NCBI RefSeq assembly: GCF_035083965.1
Contig: NC_089732.1
Coordinates: 8,689,883-8,753,882, forward strand
Direction: 5' to 3'
DNA: 64,000 bases
Origin: Branchiostoma lanceolatum
Lineage: Eukaryota > Chordata > Leptocardii > Amphioxiformes > Branchiostomatidae
In this document: positions 29,901 to 39,500 of the stretch, one piece after another
Layout: the number at the start of each line of letters is the position of its first letter
Position numbering within the stretch: position 1 is the first letter of the stretch
The notes under the pieces: generated by a model
Told to the model about the DNA's origin: nothing
The model's input: the letters and a program-made list of their open reading frames with translations, nothing else
The model's database searches: none
Position numbers and translations under genes: made by a program

Positions 29901-32367
29901 GACGGGAGTCTCATCCGGGAGATCGGCAAGGGGCAGTTACAGGACCCATCGTTCATAGTAATGGATGAGTCACGTGACATTCTCTTTGCCACTGATGGGG
30001 GTGCTCATAAAGTGTTTGTGTTTGACCTTGAAGGGAAGTTCAAGTTCAGTTTTGGTGAGAAGGGTCAGGGCGAGGGACAGTTCCAAAGTCCATCAGGGAT
30101 AACAATAGACCAGGCAGGTAATGCCATTGTGGTGAACAGTGGTGACGGCCGTGTGCAGGTGTTCGGGCCAGATGGGACGTTCATTCGGACTGTGGCGACA
30201 ATTAAGGGTAAAGGCCCTATCGGAATCACGCTTACTCCTGATGGCTATATAGCCGTAGCATGTTTATCAGGACATTGTGTGGAAATGTATAGGTACAACT
30301 GATACTGGTAAGTTTTACATCCAAGACGATGTTTAGAATATAATAAAAGATACAACATTGCTCACGCTTTGTTATCCGTTAATTCATAGTACATTGTACT
30401 AGTATGTCCAAGCCTGTACATAGTATGTGTAGAGACGTGTGACAAATTCATGCAAAATAAATACATTTTGATCAGTTGAATGTTTTGAAAACTTGTCTCT
30501 CTGTTCAAGACCTATTCAGAAGTAAAAAAATCTTAGCCTGGAATCCCGACCAGGCTAAAAAAATCTATTATATATATTTTTAGATTACTATCATCAACAA
30601 ACGAAAGGATTAAACATAATGATAATGTTAAGAAAGTTAGGATCTACAAGCTACACATTAACCGGTATCATAGGACGGAAAAAATCGTTCCCACCTTCAG
30701 AAAGCACGTGACAGCATTCCTGAAATCCCAGCTTGCGTCCCAGTCCGTACGGCGTCAGTCCCAGGGTGTTGGGCTCACTCGTTCCCAGGTGGAACTTACC
30801 GAGGGCACGAGTCATGGACCGCACGATGTCGGGGTTGCCTGACAACACTGGACAAATCAAATTTACGAGTTGTCAGACTTGAACATTTGATGATGTGGTG
30901 CTAACATGTATATGTAGTTTTCAAAATCAATGTATAAGTTTTTTTTTTCAAAATCAATAAGTAGCAATTATGTGAAATTTTAATTTGTTTTTCGTAGCTA
31001 CCCTTGTTCTGAAAATTTCGTTTTGTTACAATGTGTATGTACAAGGACATCAATAAACTACTTGAGTTTTTTCATTTGCTTGTCCGCATTTATTGTACTA
31101 TAATCAAATGTTTGGGAACGAATCAAACAAGCTAGACCAGGAAACATGTATACGATTTGAAACAGACTGTAGGCAACGTTAACGTTACATGTACTTGACC
31201 AAGAAGTTGTGACATTGTGAATTTGTGTATTGAAAATACATGTAGTAAGATAAAAGTTATGTTTGTGTTTTACAAAGAAAATTCTTACCTGCATGATGTA
31301 AGGCAGTGTTGCCGTCCTTGTCCTTGGCAACCAAGTCAAAGTCGACAGACTCGGGCTGTAGGTACAGCTCCACCAGGCGGCGCCTCCCGGTAAGACAGGC
31401 GTGCATCAGGGCGTTCCGTCCGGACGGGTCGGCTAGCCCCACGTCCGCTCCACGACTCAGGAGCAGATGTGCACAATGCTGTCATGGTAACGGTAGTAGA
31501 TGGGTTTATTGAGTGTTAGCACCTTTAATCTCGTTTACAAGCTAGAAATGCACTGTCACCCACCCCACAAGTTTTCAACAATATGAAATGAAGTATTTCA
31601 ATTGAGGTTAGACATCCAGGTAAAACATAGCCTGAGTGTCATCGTGTTTCAGTTCCAAGCTCTGCCCTCATCACTGTTGGAACTGAAACAGGATGACACT
31701 CAGGCTAGGTAAAACATTGCATAATACAAAATAAATCAATTTTCAATTACTGAAGAAAGGTAGAGGATGTTATCTGAAACGTCTGACTATTTAGGGAATT
31801 TATTTAGTTGCTTTATTTCTAATGTTAGATGATGTCGTATTATGTGAACATTTTTCGAAGCCACCGATCAATAAACAGTTGAATTCATACAAAAAGGCCC
31901 AAAACTGAAGTCTAGACTTTTTACAACATCTTTAGCCACAGTACGGTTGACTTTTTACAAGACATCCGCGACTTTCCCGAGAATGTTAATCTCAAGCGTC
32001 AAACCTCAACACGTAAACGTAAAAGAACACACAACATCGAGAAGACCAGGGGTGACCCGATGTGCTTGGCTATAAGATAACGTTATGTGAGCCGTAGCGA
32101 AGTCGCACTGCACCGTGACAGGCTAACGAAAAAGCACAAGGCTTCGTCCTCAGTCTGAGGTCGACTAGAAAGAAGACTCCCTCCGCTGTCCTATGGCTGA
32201 TATATGACGAGATAAGTTACCTGTCCTCTGGACTCGTCCTCGATGTAGCAGCAGAGGATGAGCGGGGTCTGTCCGCGCTCGGTGGCGGTGTCCACGTTCA
32301 ACCCGGCCCGCACCAGGAGGTCCAAGTGCCGGTAGTTCCCTTTCTCTAGAGCCGCTGCTATAGACAT
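20121..32367 (-). CDS. Ankyrin-repeat protein ANK-B, four exons, hosting nested TRIM genes
   Basis: Predicted exons on the minus strand are 32367-32221 (phase 0), 31478-31289 (phase 1), 30847-30695 (phase 1) and 20968-20121, giving 445 residues. Exon 1 starts MSIAAALEKGNYRHLDLL. Exon 2 has GRNALMHACLTGRR and DGNTALHHA. Exon 3 has GNPDIV and LGLTPYGLGRKLGFQECC. Exon 4 is Ser/Pro/Arg-rich with RSYRKPAVPP. Aligned with ANK-A, all three exon junctions fall without gaps. Across the last one, the residues ECCHVLSEGRRSLPPTH pair with ANK-A residues ECADMISPVMQVNPPTQ, and exon 4 later matches the ANK-A FRKAAVPP motif. This ties the distant terminal exon to the gene despite a 9.7-kb intron. Function is unknown; likely an intracellular scaffold. 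The exon 3 donor (GTGGGA) is weak. A retained-intron form would stop at 30651. Confidence 0.75.
21120..21379 (+). promoter_or_regulatory. Promoter / 5' UTR of TRIM-1, duplicated at TRIM-3
   Basis: About 260 bp is closely matched by 27850-28121 ahead of TRIM-3. Both contain a TATA-like box (TATAAAAA at 21172; TATAAGAA at 27907), an inverted CCAAT word (GACCAATGG), and TCACGTCACCGAAAC, a CRE/E-box-like cluster. The TATA boxes lie about 210 bp before each ATG. TRIM-2 has unrelated upstream sequence. Confidence 0.6.
21380..23587 (+). CDS. TRIM-NHL protein, copy 1 (altered C-terminus)
   Basis: Intronless, 735 residues. Domains: C3HC4 RING at 17-56 (CPVC, CLHTFCKGC, CPTC); first B-box at about 94-133; second B-box at about 156-190 (CDKH, CESC, CTAC, DHRPGKDH); coiled coil at about 195-300; filamin-type Ig at about 365-460, ending AGSPFDMTVQ; six or so NHL repeats from about 470. 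This is the TRIM71/TRIM2/TRIM3-type layout, of E3 ubiquitin ligases whose NHL propeller binds RNA or protein; activity here is inferred from the RING residues. The start (MASKMASDDF) agrees with copy 3. The last 22 residues differ from copies 2 and 3, which end near CYSGHC(I/V)E: an indel after VACY shifts the frame and replaces the final propeller strand. It lies in the last intron of ANK-B on the opposite strand. Confidence 0.9.
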   Translation: MASKMASDDFDDQFLTCPVCMLHFRDPKVLPCLHTFCKGCLEEWGTKQQPLECPTCRTQVSLPDQGVDGLRTNFYVNNLLDFAAAKKGAEPGVPCQVCEGNVEGSKSWCTDCAMLLCESCMAMHRMIPATRDHELVLQEAMKAKDGVDSFQRKRHCDKHKNQELVFYCESCNALVCTACTVIDHRPGKDHNPVEIATVAQKKKEKLQELLQGIDPRLKEIQSSLEEIDSKIAKLIPSKEAATAQAKAYFRQLVDLLYKREKEILSRIDEQCQVDGKALQTKKEAIEFELVGLTSAQTFCQQAVEHGSDVHILEVGNQVQTRVETLLTKELDLESNWSEFQFVENTTVADFVDHAKDLGGVKTKVDASKCKVVVKPAVQDFRCVAVLTTKNKEERPCGTNSKAVTANMKDPSGANLPTRVQMKGGGECEISYIAKVTGTHRLEVKVNSQQVAGSPFDMTVQSRDTPVLTIVRQGSGVGELGSPVGVAVDKDGNIAVVEQGNNRVQIFDPKTGHSLRSFPVKGERPFGIDVDSDGRLVVTSCGKSYGVRRYSKEGELLNTIKPGCMEHPLGMTVLKDGRMLVADKIQHSCLLLQPDGSLIREIGKEHLKNPWFIVVDDSRDLILVSDYSAKKVFAFDLEGEFKFSFGEKGQSEGQFENPSGITLDPAGNIIVVNHGDGRVQVYGPDGTFIRTVATVKGGRPNGITLTPDGYLAVACYRYFEHERNVLVLLMYYNQLY
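23588..24483. other. Spacer between TRIM-1 and TRIM-2
   Basis: Holds the TRIM-1 3' UTR (possible AATAAA near 23748) and the TRIM-2 5' region. The block 24325-24400, with ACGCGTCATGACGTCATCAC, resembles 27310-27400 ahead of the decayed TRIM copy. No other gene was seen. Confidence 0.45.
24484..26667 (+). CDS. TRIM-NHL protein, copy 2
   Basis: Intronless, 727 residues from the chosen start. The frame is also open from an upstream ATG at 24451 (11 extra residues), but the ATG at 24484 (MASKIEG) aligns with the other two copies. The domain order is the same as copy 1: RING with all eight ligands, two B-boxes, coiled coil, filamin-type Ig (ending AGSPFDMTVQ) and NHL repeats, closing YSGHCIELYRYC. 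It is a likely E3 ubiquitin ligase by family. A polyadenylation signal AATAAA lies at 26895-26900. Its promoter is unlike that of copies 1 and 3, so it may be regulated differently. It is nested in ANK-B. Confidence 0.92.
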   Translation: MASKIEGSADFDDQFLTCPVCMLHFRDPRILPCLHTFCKECLEEWATKQQPLECPTCRTQVSLPDQGVNGLRTNFYVNNLLDFAAAKKGAEPGVPCQVCEGGQGEAKAWCADCAVLLCESCTAMHHKIPGTRDHELAPQEVMKAKEGVERFQRKRHCDKHSKYELEFYCESCKALICTACTIVDHRPGKDHNSVELAIIAQKNKETMQGLLQDIDPRLREIQASIKEVDRKLSKLIPSKEAASDQAKAYFRQLVDILRKRENEILSQIDEQCRVDGKALQTKKEAIEFELAGLTSAQTFCQQVVEHGSDVHILEVGNQVQTRVEALLTKQMDMESNWSEFQFVENTVVVDFVKEVKDLGGVETKVDVSKCTVVVRPAVQDFPCVAVLTTMNKERLPSTTNSKAVTVNMKDPFGTNLPTQVQMKTGGKWEISYVPKVKGKHRLEVKVNSQQVAGSPFDMTVQGRNIPALTIGRQGSVVGQLGSPVGVAVDKGGNIAVVEQGNKRVQIFNPNTGHSLRSFPVEGERPYSIDVDSDGRFLVTSYGVNYGVRCYSKEGELLNAFKPNCMKSALGVTVLKDGRMVVVDNSQHSCLLLQPDGSLFREIGKEQLQKPMFIAVDESRDLLFVTDFGAHKVFMFDLEGKFKFSFGEKGQGKGQLQSPTGITLDQACNVIVVNHGDGRVQVFGPDGTFIQTVATVNGRYPYGVALTPDGYIAVACYSGHCIELYRYC
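26668..27309. other. Spacer downstream of TRIM-2
   Basis: TRIM-2 3' UTR to about 26920, then non-coding DNA with no recognised gene. Confidence 0.4.
27310..27587 (+). pseudogene. Decayed 5' end of a fourth TRIM copy
   Basis: The left part (GACGTCATCAG, TTCAAAGGACAACGTCC, GCCATGACGTTATTACTG) matches the TRIM-2 promoter region. The right part (ATTGAAGGACCTGTTGACTT, then TTTCTGACGTAC, then GTATGCTGCACTTC and GGACC) matches the first 85 coding bases of TRIM-2, from Ile-Glu-Gly to the RING loop. Substitutions and indels break the frame and homology then fades. It is a relic of another tandem duplication. Confidence 0.65.
27588..27849. other. Spacer upstream of TRIM-3 promoter
   Basis: Non-coding. 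The short open frame at 27561-27806 starts inside the decayed TRIM copy and shows no domain. Confidence 0.4.
27850..28121 (+). promoter_or_regulatory. Promoter / 5' UTR of TRIM-3
   Basis: Closely matches 21120-21379, including a TATA-like box at 27907-27914, GACCAATGG, and CACGTGAT followed by TCACGTCACCGAAAC. A short insertion near 28010 is the main difference. Confidence 0.6.
28122..30302 (+). CDS. TRIM-NHL protein, copy 3
   Basis: Intronless, 726 residues, MASKMASDDF start. RING ligands are intact (CPVC, CLHTFCRDC, CPTC). Two B-boxes, coiled coil, filamin-type Ig (ending PGSPFDITVQ) and NHL repeats follow, closing LSGHCVEMYRYN. It shares its promoter with copy 1, while its C-terminus resembles copy 2, so it is the most complete representative of the array. 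The likely role is an E3 ubiquitin ligase, by family. AATAAA signals lie at 30342-30347 and about 30457. It is the last TRIM gene inside the ANK-B intron; ANK-B exon 3 follows on the other strand. Confidence 0.92.
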   Translation: MASKMASDDFDDQFLTCPVCMLHFRDPRILPCLHTFCRDCLEEWATKQQPLECPTCRTQVSLPGQGVDGLRTNFYVNNLLDFAEAKEGAEPGVPCQVCEGGQGEAKSWCTDCAVLLCESCTAMHRKIPATRDHELVPEEVMKSKEGVEKFQRKRHCQKHKNHELVFYCESCNELLCTACTVIDHRPGKDHNPVEIATVAQKKKETLKGVLQEIGPRLKEIQASIEDVDSKIANLVPTKEAATAQAKAYFRQLVDLLHKREKEILSQLDEQCQVDGKALQTKKEAIEFELAGLTSAQTFCQQAVEHGSDVHILEVGNQVQTRVETLFAKQLDLESNWSEFQFVENKAVVDFAEEVKDLGGVKTKVDVSKCKVVVKPAVQDFRCVAILTTRNIDGRSCTSNSKAVTANTKDPFGSQVPTQVQPKSGGVCEISYVPKVAGSHRLEVKVNSQHVPGSPFDITVQNRDTPVLTIGGEGSEVGKLNGPIGVMVDNDGNIAVVEQGNKRVQVFDAEKGHSLKCLPVDGENQFGICMDSNGRFLVTSWGENYGVRRYTREGELLNSFKPDCMIHALGVTVLKDGRMAVAGGAQKSCLILQPDGSLIREIGKGQLQDPSFIVMDESRDILFATDGGAHKVFVFDLEGKFKFSFGEKGQGEGQFQSPSGITIDQAGNAIVVNSGDGRVQVFGPDGTFIRTVATIKGKGPIGITLTPDGYIAVACLSGHCVEMYRYN
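30535..30559. repeat. Minimal TAGCCTGG fold-back
   Basis: TTAGCCTGG and CCAGGCTAA flank an 8-base loop. The termini resemble the larger TAGCCTGAGT fold-backs at 31628 and 62267. Confidence 0.5.
31600..31830. repeat. Fold-back element inside a GTTAGACATCCAGG-type repeat
   Basis: An 80-bp fold-back (31628-31707) has 31-bp arms, 31628-31658 and 31677-31707, with one mismatch, bounded by TAGCCTGAGT and ACTCAGGCTA. It lies within a block carrying GGTTAGACATCCAGGTAA and TGTTATCTGAAACGTCTG, words also found at 35416-35500 and inverted at 56000-56095. The outer block resembles the 3' tails of Penelope-like or LINE elements. It lies in ANK-B intron 1. Confidence 0.6.
32098..32184 (-). repeat. Dispersed 85-bp repeat, copy 2
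   Basis: Inverted match of 11914-12002, sharing GACCTCAGACTGAGGACGAAGC. It lies just inside ANK-B intron 1. Confidence 0.55.
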
Positions 32368-33599
32368 TTGACTGCCCTGAGACTCAAAACATTCAGACTT
32401 AAAAGAAAGATATACACGACTTTCCTCACTCCACCCAGGTCAAATTGGTACCTGACTTCGGTTGGGGAGGTAAAAGACAGCTGTCGCCATCCTAGATACA
32501 GATGATGACAACCCACTGCACTGGCCCAACGGCCTGATAAAGGCTATGGAACTGTCTATGCCTTACTCTCTAGCGCATGAGAAAGAGTGCGGCCGTATCT
32601 CGTGACACCACAATGTTTGGATATACTCGACGCAAAGCACACAGATATGTGAAAACATCACGATATTTTGACAGCCTTTATGTATTATTGATTGATGAGT
32701 TGACGTCACTAACGTTAACTATGTTTCCTTTAATTACAATAGGCGACATCTTATGAGGCACATTGCTTGATGCGTATGTAATATAGCAACAAGAAATTGC
32801 AATTTATCATTTTCGAGTTTTGCGTATACTTGTACTAAGACGCACGTCCGTTTGTGTACGTAAGTGTCCCATTTCTTACCACACAACAGTGATATTCATA
32901 CTCCCTGAGTTTTAATTTGCCTAATGGAGTCAGTACTCAAAGGGATGGGGGTCTTTGGGGATTCGACGGTCGTAGCAAGGACAGCAAGAAAGGTCATTTT
33001 TAACCGTTTCCTGTTTATATCAGGACAATCTGACCACTTGGTTACGGACGTATTTACTGGCTTTAAAACAGCATACCAGTTATGATTTTGTTTCTCAAGC
33101 TTATTGTATTGTCTCTGTATCATGGAATACACAGTGCACGAGTGGTCGAATCAATCGTCCATGCTATGTGCTCCAATACTAGTAGACCATTGATGCACAC
33201 TTGTTTGATAGTATTTGTCAAGATGAAATATCATTTATTATTAGGAAACATTTTTTACCTAAAAAGTGTGTATGTATTCAATAGACTTGTTTGCAAACCA
33301 AATGTCTATTTCAGTTTGTTGCAAGAGCTGATTAGTTTTACCCAACGTATTCTGTTTGACTGGGTAGCTCATTTGACATTACACAATCTTTCCCGTGGTT
33401 GCCATGGTTACCGCAGTCGCCGGGACAACCAGACCCCGGGATGAGGGGACTCCCTCTGCTGACGTCATGATGATGTCATGTACCATAACAGGTCACTCGG
33501 GGTCAGCCACGTTGTCGGCTATCCTGAAACCGGATACCCTCCGCTCAGCCAATCAGCGGGCCCGATGCCGTCCGCACCTGCGCGGTTAGGGCATCCAAG
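32368..33599. promoter_or_regulatory. Shared upstream region of ANK-B (-) and SLC35E1 (+)
   Basis: The two genes start head to head 1.2 kb apart. Close to SLC35E1 are TGACGTCA (CRE consensus, about 33459) and a GC-rich stretch (33420-33600). The start codon lies in CCAAGATGG, a YY1-like word. No TATA box was seen on either side. A bidirectional promoter is possible but the distance is large. Confidence 0.4.
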
Positions 33600-36500
33600 A
33601 TGGTTGACCGGGAGAAGACGGAGCTGTACCGGCAGGCTGTCCGCATCGTTTTCTTGTGTTCCATCTGGTTTACGATCAGTTCCGGCGGTAATGTGATCAA
33701 TAAGCTGCTCCTGAATGACTTCCCGTACCCGATCACCGTGTCCATGATGCACGTGCTGTCCGTGTGCATGTACCTGGGGCCCATCATGCGGATGTGGCGG
33801 GTCCCCCTACAGAAACCAGTTGCGTCAAGCTACTATATGAGGATGATCGTTCCGCTTGCGGTGGGCAAGTTCTGGGCTTCCGTGTCCGCTCACGTTAGTA
33901 TATGGAAGGTGCCAGTGTCATACGCACACACAGGTAAGGTTTGCTGAAGTCACAAGTGAATCTAACACAGTTATAATACTTACAAGTCAAAAGCACCTAT
34001 GTCCATATGTTCTGTTCCCTTATAAACCTCATTGGAAACAGACAACACTTTAAACAGACTACTTAAAGGTTTTGGGGTTGTTGCCTATTTATAAGCTGAT
34101 GGAAAATACCTTAAAAAAGAAGTTATGTTAAGGAGCTTTAGTGGACCCAGTACTTTGACTCACTCACTCACTTATACTCACATATTGAATCACTACATTA
34201 TTTTTTTGATATGAATATTGAATTTATAAGATAATGGTAATAAGATGATAATAAAATAGATTCAATAGTGTGATTTTAGTAATCTTGTAATGTTTTTTTA
34301 TTTCCAGTGAAAGCTACCATGCCCATATTTACAGTCATTCTATCCAGACTAATAACAAAAGAAAAGCAAACAACTAAGGTAAGTTCTGGGTTTACTTTTA
34401 GGCTCTATTTCTTTCACCACTGTCTTTAGACATTTGTAGAGCAATGTTTAATGTTATTACAGTGACATAGTGTAATAAGTTCGTATGATTTATTTTCTTG
34501 CTTCATCTGAAGAACTATGCTTCTAGTTCAACTAAAGAAGTGATAATTACACTTGTCTCGTATTTAAAAACTATACTGTAGATTAATTTTCAAGTTTTTC
34601 ACTATATATTGCTACAAACTTAAAACCACTGCAAAAATGCCTTTTCTGTCTTCTGCGCACCTACCACCTTGTTTCAACCACAAAGAACAAACCATTGGGA
34701 ACACTCCATTTTCTCCCTACTCAGTAACTGTGAACTGAAACTAAATCACTGACGAATCATTTATCATATACTGTAAATGCATTTAGGTTAAATGTTTTAA
34801 CAGTACATGTATATGATAGATGATTCCTACCAATTCCAATGACAGTATTTGTATCCCCATGTAGAACATACAGTCCACTCTTGTTGACCAAGGTATTATA
34901 TTATCTTCATTAGGTATTATTATTAACGACTGATAAAACTATACCTTTCCCTCACAGGTCTATTTTTCACTGATGCCCATTGTTGTGGGCGTGCTGGTTG
35001 CCACGGTAACAGAGCTGTCCTTCGACCTGATTGGTCTACTTAGTGCCCTATCGGCGACAATCACATTTGCTCTACAAAATATTTTCTCCAAAAAGGTAAG
35101 TGAGTTTACGTTGGGGATTTGTTACTTATTTGGGTCAGGGAAAAATTCTTGATAATTCTTTGGGGCAGGGAAAAATCTATAGTTAAGGACTTATGACTAC
35201 CACTTACCACTCAAATGTACCTACTTAAATAATATTTCTGTTTCTCATTATAAGAGATTTATTACAGCAACCATTTGCCTAGATAGATTTAGATATCGAC
35301 ATCAAAAGCTAGAAATCCATAATTGTTCCTTTTACCACTGTATAAAAAAAGTAGGATTATGAAGTATGGATCAAATTGGAAACTGCTGTTAAAAAAAGAT
35401 TCTATACGTTGATGAATGTTAGACATCCAGGTAAACAATATCTGAAGACAACTGGAAAAGATACAGATGTTACTTCCAGATGTTTTGAGTGACATCCATT
35501 ACTCTTCTTCAGTGTTACTAGAATGAACTGGTAAATGAATATTTCAATTATACTATGAAAGGTGTAACTGAAAGTCAAAAAGCATATTAAAGTCACTCAT
35601 AACTGCAGACATTTAGATTCTATATCATTTCATTGCATAGGTGCTAATGATCAGTACAACAGAGTAAAATCTATGTAGACTTATGTATCCAGTATACATG
35701 TATGAGAGAGTGTAGCTTAGGCGACATCAGAAATAACTGCACAACTCCACAATTTTACCTGCACTGGCATATGCTGGTTTGAAAACATGTGGTTCATTCT
35801 TTCCCAACTCTTCAGGCACTAAAGGAAACAGGGATGCACCACTTAAGGCTCCTACATGTGTTGGGAAAACTGGCCACACTCTTCCTACTCCCCATCTGGA
35901 TCCTCATGGATGGCAGCAGGTTCCTCACAGAAGAAAGTTTGGTAAGTTACCATGGCTGAAGCAGCAGCTCCCCCTTGCAGTTTGGCATAAAACTGTAACA
36001 GACTGCAAGCATTCTTGGTAATGTGTTTTCTGGTCAGAATAGAGTTTGGTATTTAGCTGTGCTAGTAACTATAGCTGTGAATTATTTCATCAGGTCGGCA
36101 GATTATAGAATATTGCAGTTCTCTTATACACAACAAAGAAGTAGCTCCAGCCATTGTAGCCATGAGGAAGGTAGCAGAAGCATATGATACAGCAAAATTA
36201 TTTAGTTGTAATAACAGAGGTCGTGGTAGACCAAAGAAATCCTGGATTGAGTGTGTTAAGAAGGACATTACAGAGTGCGGCCTCACCAACTTGGACCCGC
36301 TGGACAGAGCCGCTTGGAGGCGCTGTGTGAAGACTGACCGACTGCTGCCTACCCCTGCGTCAGGGAACCCTGCAGCAGTATAATCTAATACTGGATACTA
36401 CTACTACTACTAGTTTAACTTCATTGGTGGGTGGTAAGAACTGACTCACTATTTCAAAGTTACTTGCTCCCCCTAGCAACTCTATGTGAAATAGCAGCTG

Positions 36501-39500
36501 GCCATACAGTTCTGTCTTGTTAGGGTGACAGTGTGGGTAATCAACTGACTGACTGAAACACTGACCACAGTAAACTGCTCCCCCTAGTGAGAGCATTTGA
36601 ACTGAAAGGGAGTGGTGCCCTGTGGCCATATCTAAAACTTCTGTCAGCAGTAATATGAAAACTGCCCTCAATTGTCAACTTGCACCTTCTTTGATTTGTA
36701 TACCGGTAACAGTGTAATTTCTGATACTTCGTAGAGGTACGAGAGAAAACATTTGCTTAAATAGGATGGAGAAAATGCTGCCACAGAAAGAACTGATAGA
36801 AAAACAAATTAATACTTGCAAAGACATACACGTACATGTAAAGTTTTGCACATCTAAAAGGTCATACATCCCACTATTCCATGGTATTTCTATTACTGTC
36901 ATAATGCGTAGCTCTAGGCTAGCAATTCTAAAATTTAGAAATATTACGAGTTTCAAAATGTGTCTGAAGGGACCATTGTTAGACTCTGTCTGCTACCATA
37001 CTGTACAAAGTACGGTGGAAAGAGCTTCGAAAGTGACATTTTCCATTTAGCAGGAATGCCTTTCATCCCGGCCTTATCTGAACGTGACTACACGGTACTG
37101 CAAAGGGGTAGACTCCTTTTTCGGGGGGAGCGTGCACGGTCTGCGGCCCAACGCCCCTTCAGACGCGCAGAACCAACACGAGCTTTACTTTTCCACAGTC
37201 CTGTAGCTCGTGGAGTGGCGTATTTACCGGGCAGACAGAGCCCCAAGCATCCACTCCCTTGCTAAAAGCCATGTAGCACAGGCCATCGTTGAAAATTGAT
37301 ACGTTCCATTAAGGGGGGGCCAAGCCCGACCAAGCCTCTCAACGGATGCAATATTGTTCCAATGCTTTTAGCCTTGTGCGGGGAAAAGAAAATACAGCCA
37401 GGTTTTGGTGCATAGAGAGAATATTTTCTGCCATCTGTGTTAAGATAACATGATTCTCTGGTAACCCACCCCCATGTTACAAGGCAAGTGTGCTAAGTGC
37501 TAAAATGGTGGGACACTAAATGGAGACTCTCAAGATCATTTTCTCAAGTGCTAATTGGATGGGCAATTCACTTAGAGGAGGAAGGAGCCTTTGTTTTCCA
37601 CATTGCAAGTGTGAAGAGTCTGTCTTTGGAAAGTACGCCCAGTTTTTACCTAAAGGAAGTAGCAGATGTGTTTGTAGCTGTAGTTGGTGTGTAGGACTGT
37701 GTTTGACGTTTGCAGTGATTAAGTCTTCTATTAACCTTCTCTTTGCTTAGGTAGCCATTTTGGTACCAAATTATATAGGTTATGACTTCTATAGTTGAGG
37801 AAGGGTTAACTTAAAGAGACACCTTGTGAGTGTTAGACATCCTACTCTATACTCAAATTCTTATGAATTCTGACAAAGTTTTTTCTCACCTAATATCTTT
37901 CTCCTGGCCCATGCAGTTTACAAAATTGCTTGCTGGTCATAAAACAATCTATGTCCACCTTTTTGCTAATGAGTTTTGTCCTTCTTCTGCGGTGATCAGG
38001 AGTAACCTAGACTATCATTTCTAAGATCTGGTCAAGATAGAGTCATGGTTTTAATTTTGTTGTAAGTGGTCGGTCCAGATTGATATCGAATATGGATCAT
38101 CAACTATTGTTACAACTTACAGTAGTTGTCAATGTATAGACAATTTACACTGTTTTGGTCAACTCGGCCAGGGTTAGGGTTAGGGTTGGGACTGAGTTCA
38201 CCAAGGCTGATTTGGTCTGATTAGCCATGGACTGAGTTGGTGAAGGGCTGAAACATCCAATATCTAAATGTGCCATTCCTGAGTGCCTGGGTCTCCCTAT
38301 GTGTGAGCTAACCACTATAGACTGTCCAAACTTGGCCTGAGAAGGTTAAGGTTTGTTTTTGTAAGGTCCATGATTGTGTACTAGGCTGCCCACTGATATC
38401 CCGGTCCTGTTTGAGTTGCCCTGGGTTTTAGGGAGGGGAACTCCTAACCCCACTGTCAACATTTCCAGCCCGCATGCTGTGTCTTTTGTTGTCACTGCAA
38501 ACAATTGTGGTTTCTCAGAAAAGTTTTCTTTTTCCTTTCATATTGCTGTACTATAACTTTGTAGCATACATGCCTGCTGTTCACTGCAAAAAGATGATTG
38601 TCTTATTTCTGTCACTGCTTTTGTTTTGATTTCTTGTACAATGTTGAACGGTGTTCAGATCAGAAATACATTTGTAAGACTAAGAGGTTTATATATGCAT
38701 GGCCAGACAATCTGGTTAATATAATGGACTAACACAGGGGCAGAACATCCGTAACTTCCCAGTGCAATCAACGGTGTAAGTCGGCATCCCTGCCAGCTAA
38801 TGTCTTTATCTGTTTCTTTCATTTCATTGGTTTGTCTGCAGTTTAACATAGAGCAAGGAGAGTGCACAACTAGCCAAAAACTATTGCCAAGGGCGTACCT
38901 TGTTGGTAAGCACAGAAGAACTAGTACAAATGTACATGTATGTGAAACTACAGAAAGAAAACATTTAGAGACCCCAAAACACTTTATCTACAAATTATTA
39001 CAATATTTGTGTTTAAGATCCTTGAGATAACGTATTTACCTGGAGAAGTAACGTCATCTTAAAGGACCAAATGTTTAGTTACAAGGAACCTGAGGTTCCT
39101 GCTGCCGATGTACTGTACTGATTGTCTTCTGTACTAACAGGTAAAAGATAACACATCTAGGCTGTTGTATGTGAGAAAATAACAGCACTTTGTGTTTTGT
39201 TTCTACCTCAGGCCGACCAAGATCAGTGGTTCTGGGTTCGAATCCTGGGGCTGCTCGTCGTTAGCGGCTTCTGCAACTTCGCGCAGAATATCGTGGCGTT
39301 CACGGTGATCTCCATTGTCAGTCCGCTCAGCTACTCGGTCGCGAATGCGACAAAGCGAATCCTGGTTATCGCAGTCTCCCTTATCACACTGAAAAACCCT
39401 GTCACCTCTACCAACGTGTTGGGGATGTTTGTGGCTGTTCTAGGAGTTCTTGCATACAACAAGGTGAGTCAAAATTGTTTTTTTCTACTTTTGTACTTTT

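Noticed and set aside
38160-38190. Telomere-like GGTTAGGGTTAGGGTT
   Set aside because: Only two to three units within an intron; too short to indicate a telomere or a fusion point.
39236-39246. GGTTCGAATCC, a tRNA T-loop-like word
   Set aside because: It lies within SLC35E1 exon 5 and encodes conserved transporter residues; no acceptor stem or other arms surround it.
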